Notes: a model not told the origin generated them from the letters alone. A stretch of 46,487 nt of DNA from CAWBUW01 sp963792075 (GCA_963792075.1 CAWBUW010000003.1:1-46487), one strand, 5' to 3'; positions 16,671-25,913 are shown, counted from the stretch's first letter. Made by a program: numbers and translations.

Positions 16671-17575
16671 TAGTGATTTAAGGAATAACCAGTGATGTTC
16701 TCGTACAGCTTCGCCAGGTCAACCGGCTCCAGCGTGGCGGTCTCGATCTCCAGGCCTGCGCTGGGCTCCAGCACCAGGTGGATGGTCGCCACCTGATTGA
16801 GCAGGGCGAGCAGCTCAGCCGGGCTCACCTGGTAGCCGGAAGCGATTTGCACCGGGGCGAGTGGGGCTTCGAGCAGAATGACGCTGCCGGACTGAGCAAC
16901 CTGGCTGGTGCGGGCGTTGGCAAAAAGCTCCGCTTCGCCGGAGGTGGTTGGCAGTTCCTCGTAGCGAAAAGACTGAGGCACCACCAGCACACGCAGCCCT
17001 TTGATCGTGATGCTGGCCACCGGCGAGAGTGGCGGCTGAGGAGTTGCCGTAGGGACAAGGGTTGGTTCGGGGGTACCTGACGATCCTCTGTCATGAGCCG
17101 TTTCTGTGGGTAAGCTGAACGGCACCGATTGGCTGCCCAATTCCCGCTGGATCGCCTGTGGGTCGAGGATGGCAATGACCGTCACGCGTTGACCGGCGCG
17201 CACGATCCCTGCCAGGCCGGTGGCCTGGTCCACATCTACGGCAATTGCTACGTGGTCAGGGGATAACTGGGCAGGGATGCCGGCTGCGGCGGTGCTATCC
17301 CCGGCGACATACGCGGTGATGGCGTCACCGCTCACCCGGTCCGCGGTCAGCACCAGGCCAACCGCCTGCTCGAGGGAGGTAAAAGCGCCTTCGGGAACCG
17401 CACCCTTAGGGACGCGGCTCTCTTCGAGCAGGTCAGCGGTCAGGCGGGTGCCGGCTGCCAGATCATATCCCGCGACCACGACGGTGGTGGGTTGGATGTA
17501 GAAGGTCAGCAGCGAGATGGTGAGCCCTCCCGCCAGCACCGCCAGGCCCAAGATGATGAGTAACGATTTTTTCAT
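16670..17575 (-). CDS. cpaB: CpaB/RcpC-like Flp pilus assembly protein
   Basis: A 301-residue protein. An N-terminal membrane anchor (KSLLIILGLAVLAGGLTISL) leads to a SAF domain (VVVAGYDLAAGTRLTADLLE, VPEGAFTSLEQAVGLVLTAD) and an RcpC-like region (VDVDQATGLAGIVRAGQRVT). A Pro/Thr linker near residue 165 separates the C-terminal domain. In Tad systems this protein works outside the membrane; no RcpA secretin is present here, consistent with a cell without a classical outer membrane. The start at 17575 has AAAAGGAG upstream. Confidence 0.8.
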   Translation of the reverse strand: MKKSLLIILGLAVLAGGLTISLLTFYIQPTTVVVAGYDLAAGTRLTADLLEESRVPKGAVPEGAFTSLEQAVGLVLTADRVSGDAITAYVAGDSTAAAGIPAQLSPDHVAIAVDVDQATGLAGIVRAGQRVTVIAILDPQAIQRELGSQSVPFSLPTETAHDRGSSGTPEPTLVPTATPQPPLSPVASITIKGLRVLVVPQSFRYEELPTTSGEAELFANARTSQVAQSGSVILLEAPLAPVQIASGYQVSPAELLALLNQVATIHLVLEPSAGLEIETATLEPVDLAKLYENITGYSLNH

Positions 17576-17596
17576 AGTTGTCTCCTTTTATTTTTT

Positions 17597-17648
17597 TCTC
17601 TATCAGTTAGAGCGCTGTGGTGCTCCGGCTGATAGAGAAGGGGTAAAG
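17597..17648 (-). terminator. hairpin overlapping the end of the VirB4-like gene
   Basis: Arms TCTCTATCAG (17597-17606) and CTGATAGAGA (17639-17648). The stop codon is at 17603-17605, so the stem includes the last codons. A T-rich run follows in the direction of transcription. Confidence 0.5.
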
Positions 17649-20600
17649 ACTTGATAATGCTCGAAAATTTCTTGATCGCTGGGCTCGCTGACGGCTAACA
17701 TCAGCGAACGGATCAGGTAGGGTTCCATATCGGCGATCTCCTGGGTATAACCCAGCTTGGAGATTGCCATCGCCATCGGCATACGGGCAATGAAACGGTC
17801 ATAATCCGCATTGACAAAGCCTTTTGTGTTCCGCGCCAGATAAGCCAGGATAGCGGCGCGATCTTTATCGTCTTTGGTCTGTCCAAAAAAACCGTTATTG
17901 CACGAGGATAGGATGCCCTGCGGCAGTTCGCTCACAGTTTGGGCAAGCACGTGCAGGAAGATGTCATACTTGCGGCCATCTCGCCACATATTCAAGAAGA
18001 GCTGGGCAGTCTGGTTGCCTCCTTGAGCATCCCGGTCAGACGCCGCCCCAATATCTACACCCGACAGAACTTTATTGGCTTCTTCGAAGAAAATCTGTAA
18101 GGGGGGGAAGCGTTCACCTCCCAGCGCATCCCTGCGTCGCACCACCGCATCCAGGTACAGGATCGAGGCGATCACCGAGAGCAGCGCCGATTTTGAAAAC
18201 TCATCCATCTCCGCGCCGCCTTCGATGACCGCAATGCCCCAGGGATCCTGGCGCACACCAAGCAGCCCCAGATCTTCGATGGCGAGCGTGTCATAGCCCG
18301 GTCCGTACATGCGGCGCATCTCGCCCTCGGCTAACTGCTCGACCCGCAAGAGCACGCCCTGCAAGCTGGAACGGCTGTTGATGTCGTTGGAGTGCTTGCG
18401 CAGCAAAGCTTTCAAGATATCCACCCACTGCGCCAGGCTGGCGTGCTTGCTGCGGTGAATGACCAGCGCCTGGCGCTCGAAGGGGGCCAGCGCATCCATC
18501 CGGATGTGAACCGCCGGCTGAGAGGGGAGGCCTTTTTCTTGTCTGGCGGCATGGATCACACGCTCTTCATCTTCATTCCGAACGTACTTCCACTCCTCCA
18601 GGTTGCGGTAGTATTGGTCTTTGCGCTCCTGCGACAGTCTTTTGTCTTTCCAGATATCATCGAACATACCCGAATCTTCTTCCGGGATGATGACCCCATT
18701 CTGGGCATAGACTCTGGTCAGGGCTTCACGCATAAAGCCAAGCTGGCGGGGGCCCATCCGGCCGGCGTTGGCGAACAATTCCACCAGCAGCGTGCGATAG
18801 CGCACCGGATCAATCCGCCTGGGAATTTGCAGCGGGTTCCAGCGCAGCGGCCTCACCGCCCCAGGATATAACTGGCGGATATCCACCCTGCCTTCCATCT
18901 CCGGCCAGTTCAATGCCTTGCGCCAGCCCTGGCCAAAATCCAACACGATGGTGCGGTACTTCCAGGCGCGTGTCGATTCGTAGGCCAGCCGCTCCGCAGT
19001 CACGCTCTTGCCAGAGCCGGTATCGCCGATCAGGGCCGTATGGAAGTGGCGCGCTGGCATCATGCGCAGCAAGGTCTCGGTGAGCTGGCCGCGTTCGGTC
19101 GAATATTGCAGACCAATCGTGATCCCTTCTCGCAAATCCGGGTCGAACGCAAAAGAAGGGATCTTCTCCTGCACCGAACGGGCTGTGCCTTCCTCAAACA
19201 AACCAGGGGAGAGATATGCCGAAGCCTGCAGCATGGTCAAAAGGGTCGAATCGGCGTATCCGGTCATGGCTTCCGGGATATGGATTTCTCGGGTGGAAGG
19301 CACCATCGCCATGGCATGTTTGCGAATGTAGCGATCTTCCTCGCGGGTCAGGGTGCGCGTTTGCACGCCCATGACCACATCTTCCACACCATGGAACGCT
19401 TCGGGGATCAGCGCCAGCAGCGCGTGCTTGCCGCGCTCGGTGCGCGCCAGGGCGTAAACATCGGTGTAATACCCGCCCTCACGCGCCATAACATCCAGCA
19501 GTTCCTGCTGTTTCCTCAAGATGGAGGTCAGCAGGATGGCCGGGTCGAACTGCCACTGGTTGCTCTCTCCCAGGCTGACCGAAGGGGCCAGCCCAACAGC
19601 AATGCCATCCGAAATACCCTGGTTGACGCCTCTTGCCAGCGCAGTCCCTTTGGAGAGCGAGTCCATGTGCGCGTTCCCCTGAGAAGCGCCGATCGTTTCG
19701 GCCTGGGACTTCGTTTCAGTATCCGATTGCGATGTTGTATCGGCGGACATATACGAGACGGACCGGCTCATGGAATGCGAGACGTTAACCCCATGCGTTT
19801 CACCGCTGGAAATGCCTTGTGTCTCGGTTTGAGAAGCGCCCTGCGCCTCGGTCACTGCCTGGGATGAACCCTGGGTATGGGTTTCTCCGTGAGAAGCGCC
19901 CCCACCCACGGTCCCGCTGACGTGAGCCCCTACGCCAGCCACGCCCGGCACGCCGGCTGAACCATCTACGCCGGCGCTGACCGAGCTGAAGGCATTCACC
20001 CCATCGCTGACCGCGTGGCTTTCCATCACCCCCTGCGTCACCGCCCGGCTCTGGCTGGCGCTTTCGGCCACACTGTGGCTTTGCCCCGAACTGGCTTCAT
20101 AACTCTCCCCAACCGTAATCCCCTCCGACTCTGTTACCGAGCTGCCCTGGGTATGGGATCTGCCCTCGGAGTGGGCGAGCGCCTGTCCTTCGGTGTGGGA
20201 TAGGCTTTCGGTGCTGGAAACCGTATCGGAGGCAGAGGCTCCTTCCGCACGACTGTAAGCCGTGTTGACACTGCGCGCCAGCGAACCGGATAACAGCAGT
20301 GGGACCGATACACCAAAATTGAATGAGCGGCTGCCGTTCTGCCAGGCTGCCCAGGTGGAGGTATATTCGGCCAGCCCGGTCAGCATGCGGCTGGCGGCCT
20401 GCATGGATACCGGCGAGAGCAAAATCTGGAGCAGGAAATCCTCTTCTAACTGGCTCATGCCGCGCATCACCAGCTCATTTTGCTGTAGGGTGTATTGCTT
20501 CTGTTCGTTCTTGCCTGAGGACAGATATGGAGCAATCTCTGGCAGCCCGCCGCGGGCATTCTCTCTTGGGTCAGGATGCCCCACTGCCAGCAGGCAGTAG

Positions 20601-21175
20601 GGCATCAGCTTCAACGCCTCGTCCAGCCAGTTCGCCATCTCCATATCCACCGTATCGAAACGGATCTGGGGGTAGGCCGCGGCCATACTGGCTTCCAGTG
20701 CGGCGGCGCTGTTCATCGCCAACTGCTCTGCCTCTTCGATGAGGCTGCTGCGGCCAATTACGCCGTACAACTGCACAATCCCCAGCCGCCTGGGGTGAAA
20801 CATGCCGGCAACAAGGTAGATCAGCTCAACCTCAGCGCCGTACAGGCCGCGCAGAACCGTGCGCATGCGCGCCAGAACACCCGGATCGGCGCGCACATCC
20901 AGCGGGATCAGGCGCAGTTGTATCAAGCGCACCACCCGGTATTCCAGGTAAGATTGCCCACCCTCCCGCTCGTTCACCTGAAACCACAGGTATTTCAAGT
21001 GTTGGGCGTTTTCCTCATCGTAAACCAGGCCGTTGTCAAGCACATCCAGGTCGTTGGGGATGGTGAGGTTAGCAGCAGGAAACGCTTTTTGAAAGCGCCC
21101 TGAAAGACTACCCATAGTCTGGCTAAATTTGGCAGTGCTGTTTTCTATCCAACGGTCGAGCAAAGAAGAATTCAT
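17603..21175 (-). CDS. VirB4/HerA-like ATPase with internal Ser-rich repeat region
   Basis: A 1190-residue protein. Residues about 1-300 form an N-terminal domain of unknown fold. About residues 305-515 are a low-complexity Ser/Gly/Thr/His/Glu stretch built from short units such as SHTEGQALAHSEGRSHTQGS. From about residue 690 is a P-loop ATPase with Walker A ALIGDTGSGKSVTAERLAYE near 716-722, a Walker B-like PLQIFFEEANK near 1027 and LAQTVSELPQGILSSCNNGF after it, as in VirB4/TraC/HerA enzymes that energise conjugation or DNA pumping. It lies upstream of cpaB in the same block. Whether it drives DNA transfer or feeds the Tad pilus cannot be told from sequence. Confidence 0.75.
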   Translation of the reverse strand: MNSSLLDRWIENSTAKFSQTMGSLSGRFQKAFPAANLTIPNDLDVLDNGLVYDEENAQHLKYLWFQVNEREGGQSYLEYRVVRLIQLRLIPLDVRADPGVLARMRTVLRGLYGAEVELIYLVAGMFHPRRLGIVQLYGVIGRSSLIEEAEQLAMNSAAALEASMAAAYPQIRFDTVDMEMANWLDEALKLMPYCLLAVGHPDPRENARGGLPEIAPYLSSGKNEQKQYTLQQNELVMRGMSQLEEDFLLQILLSPVSMQAASRMLTGLAEYTSTWAAWQNGSRSFNFGVSVPLLLSGSLARSVNTAYSRAEGASASDTVSSTESLSHTEGQALAHSEGRSHTQGSSVTESEGITVGESYEASSGQSHSVAESASQSRAVTQGVMESHAVSDGVNAFSSVSAGVDGSAGVPGVAGVGAHVSGTVGGGASHGETHTQGSSQAVTEAQGASQTETQGISSGETHGVNVSHSMSRSVSYMSADTTSQSDTETKSQAETIGASQGNAHMDSLSKGTALARGVNQGISDGIAVGLAPSVSLGESNQWQFDPAILLTSILRKQQELLDVMAREGGYYTDVYALARTERGKHALLALIPEAFHGVEDVVMGVQTRTLTREEDRYIRKHAMAMVPSTREIHIPEAMTGYADSTLLTMLQASAYLSPGLFEEGTARSVQEKIPSFAFDPDLREGITIGLQYSTERGQLTETLLRMMPARHFHTALIGDTGSGKSVTAERLAYESTRAWKYRTIVLDFGQGWRKALNWPEMEGRVDIRQLYPGAVRPLRWNPLQIPRRIDPVRYRTLLVELFANAGRMGPRQLGFMREALTRVYAQNGVIIPEEDSGMFDDIWKDKRLSQERKDQYYRNLEEWKYVRNEDEERVIHAARQEKGLPSQPAVHIRMDALAPFERQALVIHRSKHASLAQWVDILKALLRKHSNDINSRSSLQGVLLRVEQLAEGEMRRMYGPGYDTLAIEDLGLLGVRQDPWGIAVIEGGAEMDEFSKSALLSVIASILYLDAVVRRRDALGGERFPPLQIFFEEANKVLSGVDIGAASDRDAQGGNQTAQLFLNMWRDGRKYDIFLHVLAQTVSELPQGILSSCNNGFFGQTKDDKDRAAILAYLARNTKGFVNADYDRFIARMPMAMAISKLGYTQEIADMEPYLIRSLMLAVSEPSDQEIFEHYQVFTPSLSAGAPQRSN

Positions 21176-21334
21176 GTGCCTTTCCTATCCGTCCAAGAAG
21201 CTGGGGGTTGGGGTGGTTGGTGGGGTTGTGCCCCACCAACCCAACCATCTCTCAGAGGGGAGACCAACCAGTCGTTCGTTTTCGTGAGACCGGGAAACTT
21301 GTCCCGGGCTCAGGAGAACGGACAACCCAAAGGG
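21176..21334 (-). other. leader with several small hairpins
   Basis: Between the small membrane protein and the VirB4-like start. Stems include GGTTGGTGGGG/CCCCACCAACC, CCGGGAAACTTGTCCCGG and CACGGAT/ATCCGTG. There is no ORF. It may be a terminator plus a structured leader. Confidence 0.35.
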
Positions 21335-21505
21335 TCACGGATTCTCCCCATCCGTGGCCTGAAGGCTTCTCTCCTTGCCAAACTGGCGGGATCTCGTGAT
21401 CGCAGCGACCAGCGTTGCGCAGGCTGCACAGATCACAATCAGGCCGGCCAGGATGATGATGGCAAAGGCGATTGGCCAGGCGAAGGTAAAGAAATGGATC
21501 GGCAT
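21335..21505 (-). CDS. small single-pass membrane protein
   Basis: A 56-residue protein. MPIHFFTFAWPIAFAIIILA continues into one hydrophobic helix of about 27 residues, followed by a basic and polar cytoplasmic tail. The start ATG at 21505 has AAAGGAG at good spacing. The family is not recognised. It sits just upstream of the VirB4-like gene, where small membrane proteins often help anchor a secretion ATPase. Confidence 0.55.
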   Translation of the reverse strand: MPIHFFTFAWPIAFAIIILAGLIVICAACATLVAAITRSRQFGKERSLQATDGENP

Positions 21506-21529
21506 CGGAACTCCTTTCGGTTGTCTGGT

Positions 21530-21568
21530 TGCACTCGGATGGCGTTTATGCAACCCCATCCGAGTGCA
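21530..21568 (-). repeat. hairpin with 13-base arms
   Basis: Arms TGCACTCGGATGG (21530-21542) and CCATCCGAGTGCA (21556-21568). It lies in the 240-base gap upstream of the small membrane protein. Confidence 0.45.
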
Positions 21569-21687
21569 TGGAAGAAATGCTGCTCCCGTGCAATTGGACG
21601 AATGTCCACGTGCAATGCTCCTGTGGAGGCCACAGGTAGTCACTCAATCAAGAGATTGAGGAACATACAACAAAGGTAAAGTTCTTT

Positions 21688-21732
21688 TTGCTATGTTGGT
21701 TGTGCTGCTACGCAGCACAACCAACATAGCAA
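21688..21732 (-). terminator. perfect 21-base-arm hairpin
   Basis: Arms 21688-21708 and 21712-21732 around the loop TAC, followed by a run of T in the leftward direction (complement of 21683-21690). It lies twelve bases after the stop of the membrane protein gene at 21745, so it is a strong terminator candidate. Confidence 0.65.
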
Positions 21733-21744
21733 TTTAGAAATACA

Positions 21745-22413
21745 CTACTGACGAGTGCGCAGGCGCTGGAGAACGTCGCTGGCTTCCAGGCCGATGTTGT
21801 ACAGCGGCTTGGGGTTGCGCAGAAAGCGGTTGAGCAGCATGCCCGCATAACCGAGGGGGTACAACACAAAGACGAACAGCATCCCGATCATGGCGATATT
21901 GCCACGCGTGCTGCTCAGGGCTGCCTGGGCGTCCAGCCGGCTGCCGACCACTGCCGCCCAATCCGCCGCACTGACCTGGTGCAACACACCCAGTCCAAAG
22001 TGCAGCAGTAGCACCAGGCAGGCGTAAACCAGAATGCCGGTTTTGGCCCACCAGAGCTGGTTGAAGCGTTCTTCCGAGACGGCCAGGATCGCCAGCAGGC
22101 CCACCCACCATAGGCTGGCCCCGATCAACGGGATGGGGAAACGGGAAATCAACGAGACGAGCAGCCAGAGCAGCAGGGTTCCCAGGGTAAAAAACTGTGC
22201 GTACGGTGAGGAGGTGCTTACCTCGCCCCGTCCCAGCCTCCGTGGGCGCTGGCTGGCGCGCTGCTGGAGGACCGGGTCGATCCCCAACAGGATCACCACG
22301 CCGGCCAACAGGGCGGCAAATTCAGCCAGGTGAGCCAATGACCAGTACAACATGGCAAGCACTCCGTTCATCCACCAGACCGGTAAAGCCAGGAGCGTAT
22401 CAGCGAAGCTCAT
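21745..22413 (-). CDS. polytopic membrane protein
   Basis: A 222-residue protein with about five hydrophobic segments, for example LAHLAEFAALLAGVVILLGI, FTLGTLLLWLLVSLIS, WWVGLLAILAV and GMLFVFVLYPLGYAGMLL. No family is recognised. Its start overlaps the previous stop as ATGA, so it is translated with the secreted protein upstream. By position, between secreted proteins and a VirB4-like ATPase, it could be a membrane channel component (VirB6-like role), but sequence alone does not show this. Confidence 0.6.
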   Translation of the reverse strand: MSFADTLLALPVWWMNGVLAMLYWSLAHLAEFAALLAGVVILLGIDPVLQQRASQRPRRLGRGEVSTSSPYAQFFTLGTLLLWLLVSLISRFPIPLIGASLWWVGLLAILAVSEERFNQLWWAKTGILVYACLVLLLHFGLGVLHQVSAADWAAVVGSRLDAQAALSSTRGNIAMIGMLFVFVLYPLGYAGMLLNRFLRNPKPLYNIGLEASDVLQRLRTRQ

Positions 22414-23771
22414 GGGGCCTCGATCAATGTGACACGCAGCAGGTCAACAGGGAATTCGCTCAATGCCAGGTTGAAGGTACGCGGCGCAGATACCAGCGTG
22501 CCGGTGGTGCGCCCGCTCACTCGTATGCGGTAAATCCCAGGGTCAGCAAACTGGATGGAGGGGATCTGCTGCGACCAAAAAACCACATCCTCGCTTCCCA
22601 GGCTGCCAGGTCCCCAGAAGGCAAAGCTCCAATCGGGGCGTTTGATCTGGGCGCCCGGATACGCCTGCGCCAGTTCGGACAGGATCCAGTAGCGCGACTC
22701 TGCCGACAGGTTGATGCTCAACGTGGCAAAGTTCAAATAATCCGGAAAAACTTCTATGTGCTGGATGCATTCGGTTTCCTGGAGATCTTCCCAAGTTGGG
22801 TTGTTCTCCATCGAGACATCCCAGCTTGTCTCACTGCCGTTCGCATCAATGATGCTGTCATAGCGGTTGGCCGGACCAGGACAGCCGCTGCCATCCCCAC
22901 CATCTGAATATTCGCAGGTGCGGATGATATTTGCTTCATACCAGGTGAAGATAACCGGCGGGATGGTAATGCGCAGCTCGACGTCCGCACCGCGCTTTTC
23001 AGGATCCTGCCCAACCACCACCGGTTTGAGGGGATTGGTCTTCTCGCCCGTAGCAGTGACGGCATCGAAGGTGAGCGATGGAGCAGGGCAGGATGTGGTG
23101 GGCGGCGGGGTGGGCGTGCCAACTCCAGGCGTGGGCGTCAGCCCATAACCGGGTGGGCAGCCGCCGGGGATGGTGGTGCAATCCACGCCGTTCAGGTAAA
23201 GCCACAGCGTCGTCGTCAGGTAACCGGCGTCCAGCGTCATGCGGGTCACCTCGATCAGGAACTCGGGGGAAACCACAGACCAGATGTTCTCGCGCCCTTC
23301 GATCACAGCCTGGAAAAAAGCTGAGGGGTCCACATAGCCCAGGGCCTGCAAATTTTGCACGTCAATGTAATCCGCCGCCAGCATGGCCAGCACCGTGGAA
23401 CCGGAACCGAGCATTTCCGGCGTATTGGCGGCGTAGCCGGACGCATCGGGGTGCAAGAAGGTCATGAACAAGGTGGCCGGCGAGGGCAGCACCAGCACGT
23501 TGCCGCTGGGGGTGAGGTAGCGGTTATACGTGGCCTCGCCTAACGGCACCTGGATGCCGCCCGGGATATCGACGTTCATCCAATCCGCCGGTTCCGAAGT
23601 CTCGCCCAGGTAAGTCAGGTTGGCCCAGTTGATCGAACCGTCCGGGTTGAGGAACTCGCCCCAAGGACTTTCGCCGGTTTGGGCAAAAGCCGGGAGGATG
23701 GGCTGGATCACGACCGCGAGGATGACGGCCAGGCAAATGATGCCAAAAATAATGCGAGAAGTGGTTTTCAT
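22410..23771 (-). CDS. large secreted protein of unknown function
   Basis: A 453-residue protein with a signal peptide (TTSRIIFGIICLAVILAVVI, cleavage likely after AFA near residue 31). A Pro/Thr-rich hinge (LTPTPGVGTPTPPPTTS) near residue 220 splits an N-terminal helical domain from a beta-rich C-terminal domain with four to six Cys and a final jelly-roll-like region. It is probably surface-exposed. Start and stop overlap neighbours by four bases (ATGA) on both sides. It may be an adhesin or outer part of the transfer machine; this is inference from context. Confidence 0.6.
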   Translation of the reverse strand: MKTTSRIIFGIICLAVILAVVIQPILPAFAQTGESPWGEFLNPDGSINWANLTYLGETSEPADWMNVDIPGGIQVPLGEATYNRYLTPSGNVLVLPSPATLFMTFLHPDASGYAANTPEMLGSGSTVLAMLAADYIDVQNLQALGYVDPSAFFQAVIEGRENIWSVVSPEFLIEVTRMTLDAGYLTTTLWLYLNGVDCTTIPGGCPPGYGLTPTPGVGTPTPPPTTSCPAPSLTFDAVTATGEKTNPLKPVVVGQDPEKRGADVELRITIPPVIFTWYEANIIRTCEYSDGGDGSGCPGPANRYDSIIDANGSETSWDVSMENNPTWEDLQETECIQHIEVFPDYLNFATLSINLSAESRYWILSELAQAYPGAQIKRPDWSFAFWGPGSLGSEDVVFWSQQIPSIQFADPGIYRIRVSGRTTGTLVSAPRTFNLALSEFPVDLLRVTLIEAP

Positions 23772-24331
23772 TGCTCTCCTCCGAGATATTGAGCGAGCTC
23801 CTCTTTAAGCAAGAAGCGCTCGAATTTCCAGCCATCGTCTTCCCGCGCTACCAGCACATGCGCCGGGAAGGAGGTCTGGCCATCGCCCTGCGGCCAGGGA
23901 GCAGACAGAGTCACAGCCACCTGCCAGATCTGCCTGGCGAGGTTCGCCGCGGCGTTCGTTGAGGCGTCCGAACGCGCGCTGGCCGGCTCTTCAGCCAGCA
24001 AGACCGATTCGTCTGCCTCCACCGTCACCACAGTTTGCGAGGCTGCAAACTCCGGCCAGAGGAAGGGGGCAACCGTATTCTGGTAATATTCGCAGGCTGG
24101 CTGCGTGCTGACTGAACACAGCCGGGCCGCCCAGACATCCTGCCCATCCTGGTAGTTCACGCTGTAGAACGCTACGACCCCAGCTTGCGCTGCGCCGCGC
24201 CCGCTGTCGAAACCGATGGCCTGCGGCAGGTCCTGCCCGGAAAGATTGAGGGCGACCAGGACCGCGCCGGCCAGGGCGATTACCGCCAGCAGACCGGTCA
24301 AAACCTTGCGCTTGGTAAGAACAATCTCCAT
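23768..24331 (-). CDS. single-pass membrane protein, possibly VirB8/TcpC-like
   Basis: A 187-residue protein. A short basic N-terminus and one helix (VLTGLLAVIALAGAVLVALN) anchor an outer domain of about 150 residues with VVAFYSVNYQDGQDVWAARL, AFLWPEF-like and QVAVTLSAPWPQGDG segments. A small anchored domain next to a VirB4-like ATPase recalls VirB8/TcpC proteins, but I see no decisive motif. The start ATG at 24331 has AGGAGGTG upstream. It is the first gene of a coupled trio with the secreted and polytopic proteins. Confidence 0.5.
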   Translation of the reverse strand: MEIVLTKRKVLTGLLAVIALAGAVLVALNLSGQDLPQAIGFDSGRGAAQAGVVAFYSVNYQDGQDVWAARLCSVSTQPACEYYQNTVAPFLWPEFAASQTVVTVEADESVLLAEEPASARSDASTNAAANLARQIWQVAVTLSAPWPQGDGQTSFPAHVLVAREDDGWKFERFLLKEELAQYLGGEQ

Positions 24332-24638
24332 ACACACCTCCTGAACAGGCAAATAAAAAACTGGCCCAGGGAAATCCACAATGAGAGCTGAGCCAGTTGA
24401 CATGGCTCATGGTCCGTTAGGACAGCCGGTGCTCTCGTGGGATCTCCCAGGGGCCAGTTAGGCGCTCTGGGTCTGACGTGCAAAAACCGGTGATCTATGT
24501 GATTACGTGATCGGTGCTTGCGTAATGTTGTTTAGATTTTATAGAAAAAAAGAGGGGAAAACAAGGGACGCAGGTCTCGTTAAGGGGTGGACACAGGCCC
24601 CAAAAGTGGGAGGACAAACTGCCCAAATTCTTCTTATC
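24332..24638. other. intergenic stretch with repeat fragments
   Basis: About 300 bases without a gene. It holds a weak inverted repeat AACTGGC (24359-24365)/GCCAGTT (24392-24398) and a GGGACGCAGGTCTCG-type segment near 24566, related to sequences near 29030 and 40622. No convincing promoter is seen. Confidence 0.35.
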
Positions 24639-25118
24639 CTAAAACCCCGGCATCTGACACCCCTCATCCACCCGCACCCGCTCCCCCACCGCCGGCGTGA
24701 AATCCCACTGCGGCTGGGTGAACGCCAGCCAGGAGATCTCCCTCACCAACCGCCACCAAGTATTGGGAACCTGCTGCCAGGTGATGGGCGCAGGAATGAG
24801 CCGGCTGGCTTGAGTGTGTTGGGCCAGACTGCTCTCTGGGAATAGCGCAGCAGTCGTGTACAAAACAGGATACACCGGCAGCGCCAGCGCCAGGTAGATC
24901 AGCCGCGTTCGGTGGCAGGCCGCCGGCGTTTGCCGGCTGGCGGCCAGTCGGTCGGACATGTAGTCCCAGTAACTCAGGTCGCCCAGGCCGGCAGCCGGAT
25001 CGTTTGGGTCAGCTCCTATTCCGCCCATTGGCTGCATGCCCTGGATGGCGACCCAGCCGGCAAAGAGGATGCCGGCCAGGAGCAGGACCATCAGAGCTAT
25101 TTGCAGCAGCTTTGCCAT
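24639..25118 (-). CDS. hypothetical membrane-anchored protein
   Basis: A 159-residue protein beginning MAKLLQIALMVLLLAGILFA, a signal anchor or uncleaved signal peptide, followed by a soluble Trp/Pro-rich region. The start ATG at 25118 has GGAGG six bases upstream. No family is recognised. It follows vapC-like in the leftward direction and precedes the membrane protein set; it may be a minor component of the same envelope machine. Confidence 0.5.
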   Translation of the reverse strand: MAKLLQIALMVLLLAGILFAGWVAIQGMQPMGGIGADPNDPAAGLGDLSYWDYMSDRLAASRQTPAACHRTRLIYLALALPVYPVLYTTAALFPESSLAQHTQASRLIPAPITWQQVPNTWWRLVREISWLAFTQPQWDFTPAVGERVRVDEGCQMPGF

Positions 25119-25146
25119 CTAAAACCTCCGGCCGCACCTCGTTGAT

Positions 25147-25599
25147 TTACGGAGTCTCCTCATTCAGCATCCTGACCCAGCCGGCGCCGAGCTGATGCGC
25201 CCGGTTACGCAGCCGGACATCGCCGGTCCAAAGCTCCGCCCCCAGTTGCTCGGCCAACGCCAGGTAAAAGCTATCATAGGCTTTCGATTGGCCTAACCGC
25301 TCAGCCCAGGCCAGGGCGCGCCGGCAGAGATCGAAGTCGGAGGGGATCACTTCCACCCCCAGGCGGAAAACGTCTTCCGCGGCAGCCAGGCCATCCTCTG
25401 GGGCAATCAGGTGCAGGTAGACCGCCTGGCGCACTACCGAAATCACTTCGGGCAGCCAGATATCCGGAGCGACCAGATGCACCCGATCCATACGCCAGCC
25501 GGCCACTTGCTGCAAAATTTTTTCTCCCAACGGCGCGCCAGGAATCACAGCTTTGGCGGCCAGATTGGCGTCCAGCACGATGATCTCACCCGGCGTCAT
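25147..25599 (-). CDS. vapC: VapC-like PIN-domain toxin
   Basis: A 150-residue PIN-domain protein. The acidic residues expected for the nuclease site are visible: D10 in IVLDANL, E51 in WLPEV, and two Asp in the second half (KAYDSFYLALAEQLG and ELWTGDVRLR). PIN toxins cleave RNA. Its ATG overlaps the antitoxin stop (ATGA). The pair sits beside the iteron array and at the head of the leftward block, as expected for an addiction module that maintains an element. Confidence 0.85.
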   Translation of the reverse strand: MTPGEIIVLDANLAAKAVIPGAPLGEKILQQVAGWRMDRVHLVAPDIWLPEVISVVRQAVYLHLIAPEDGLAAAEDVFRLGVEVIPSDFDLCRRALAWAERLGQSKAYDSFYLALAEQLGAELWTGDVRLRNRAHQLGAGWVRMLNEETP

Positions 25600-25913
25600 T
25601 TGGCCCCACCCAAAACACTCGCCAGCAGCTCATCACCGCGTTCTGCCCGCATCTGGTCGATCAAGCTTTCGATGTCAATCTCCAGCGGTCGCCCGCCGCG
25701 CTGAACAAGCTGCGCCTGATGGCGGGCCTGGATCACTTCCACGTCCTCCAGCCGCTGGCGCAGGATCTCGTCCTCCTGGTGTTCGGTCAGCCATTCTTGC
25801 ACGGCGGTGCGCACGATCTCGGAAATGCTGGTGCCTTGCTGCTGGGCGATTTCTGCCAGGGTATCATGCTGCTTGGGGTCGAGCAAAATCTGTGCCCGGT
25901 GCATTTTTTCCAT
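25596..25913 (-). CDS. ribbon-helix-helix antitoxin, VapB-like
   Basis: A 105-residue protein. HRAQILLDPKQHDTLAEIAQ ... SISEIVRTAVQEWL is a ribbon-helix-helix (CopG/MetJ-like) DNA-binding domain. The C-terminal half (EIDIESLIDQMRAERGDELL) would wrap the toxin. The start is the ATG at 25913, with GAGGTG seven bases upstream and about 13 bases from the predicted transcription start. It probably represses its own promoter. Confidence 0.8.
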   Translation of the reverse strand: MEKMHRAQILLDPKQHDTLAEIAQQQGTSISEIVRTAVQEWLTEHQEDEILRQRLEDVEVIQARHQAQLVQRGGRPLEIDIESLIDQMRAERGDELLASVLGGAK

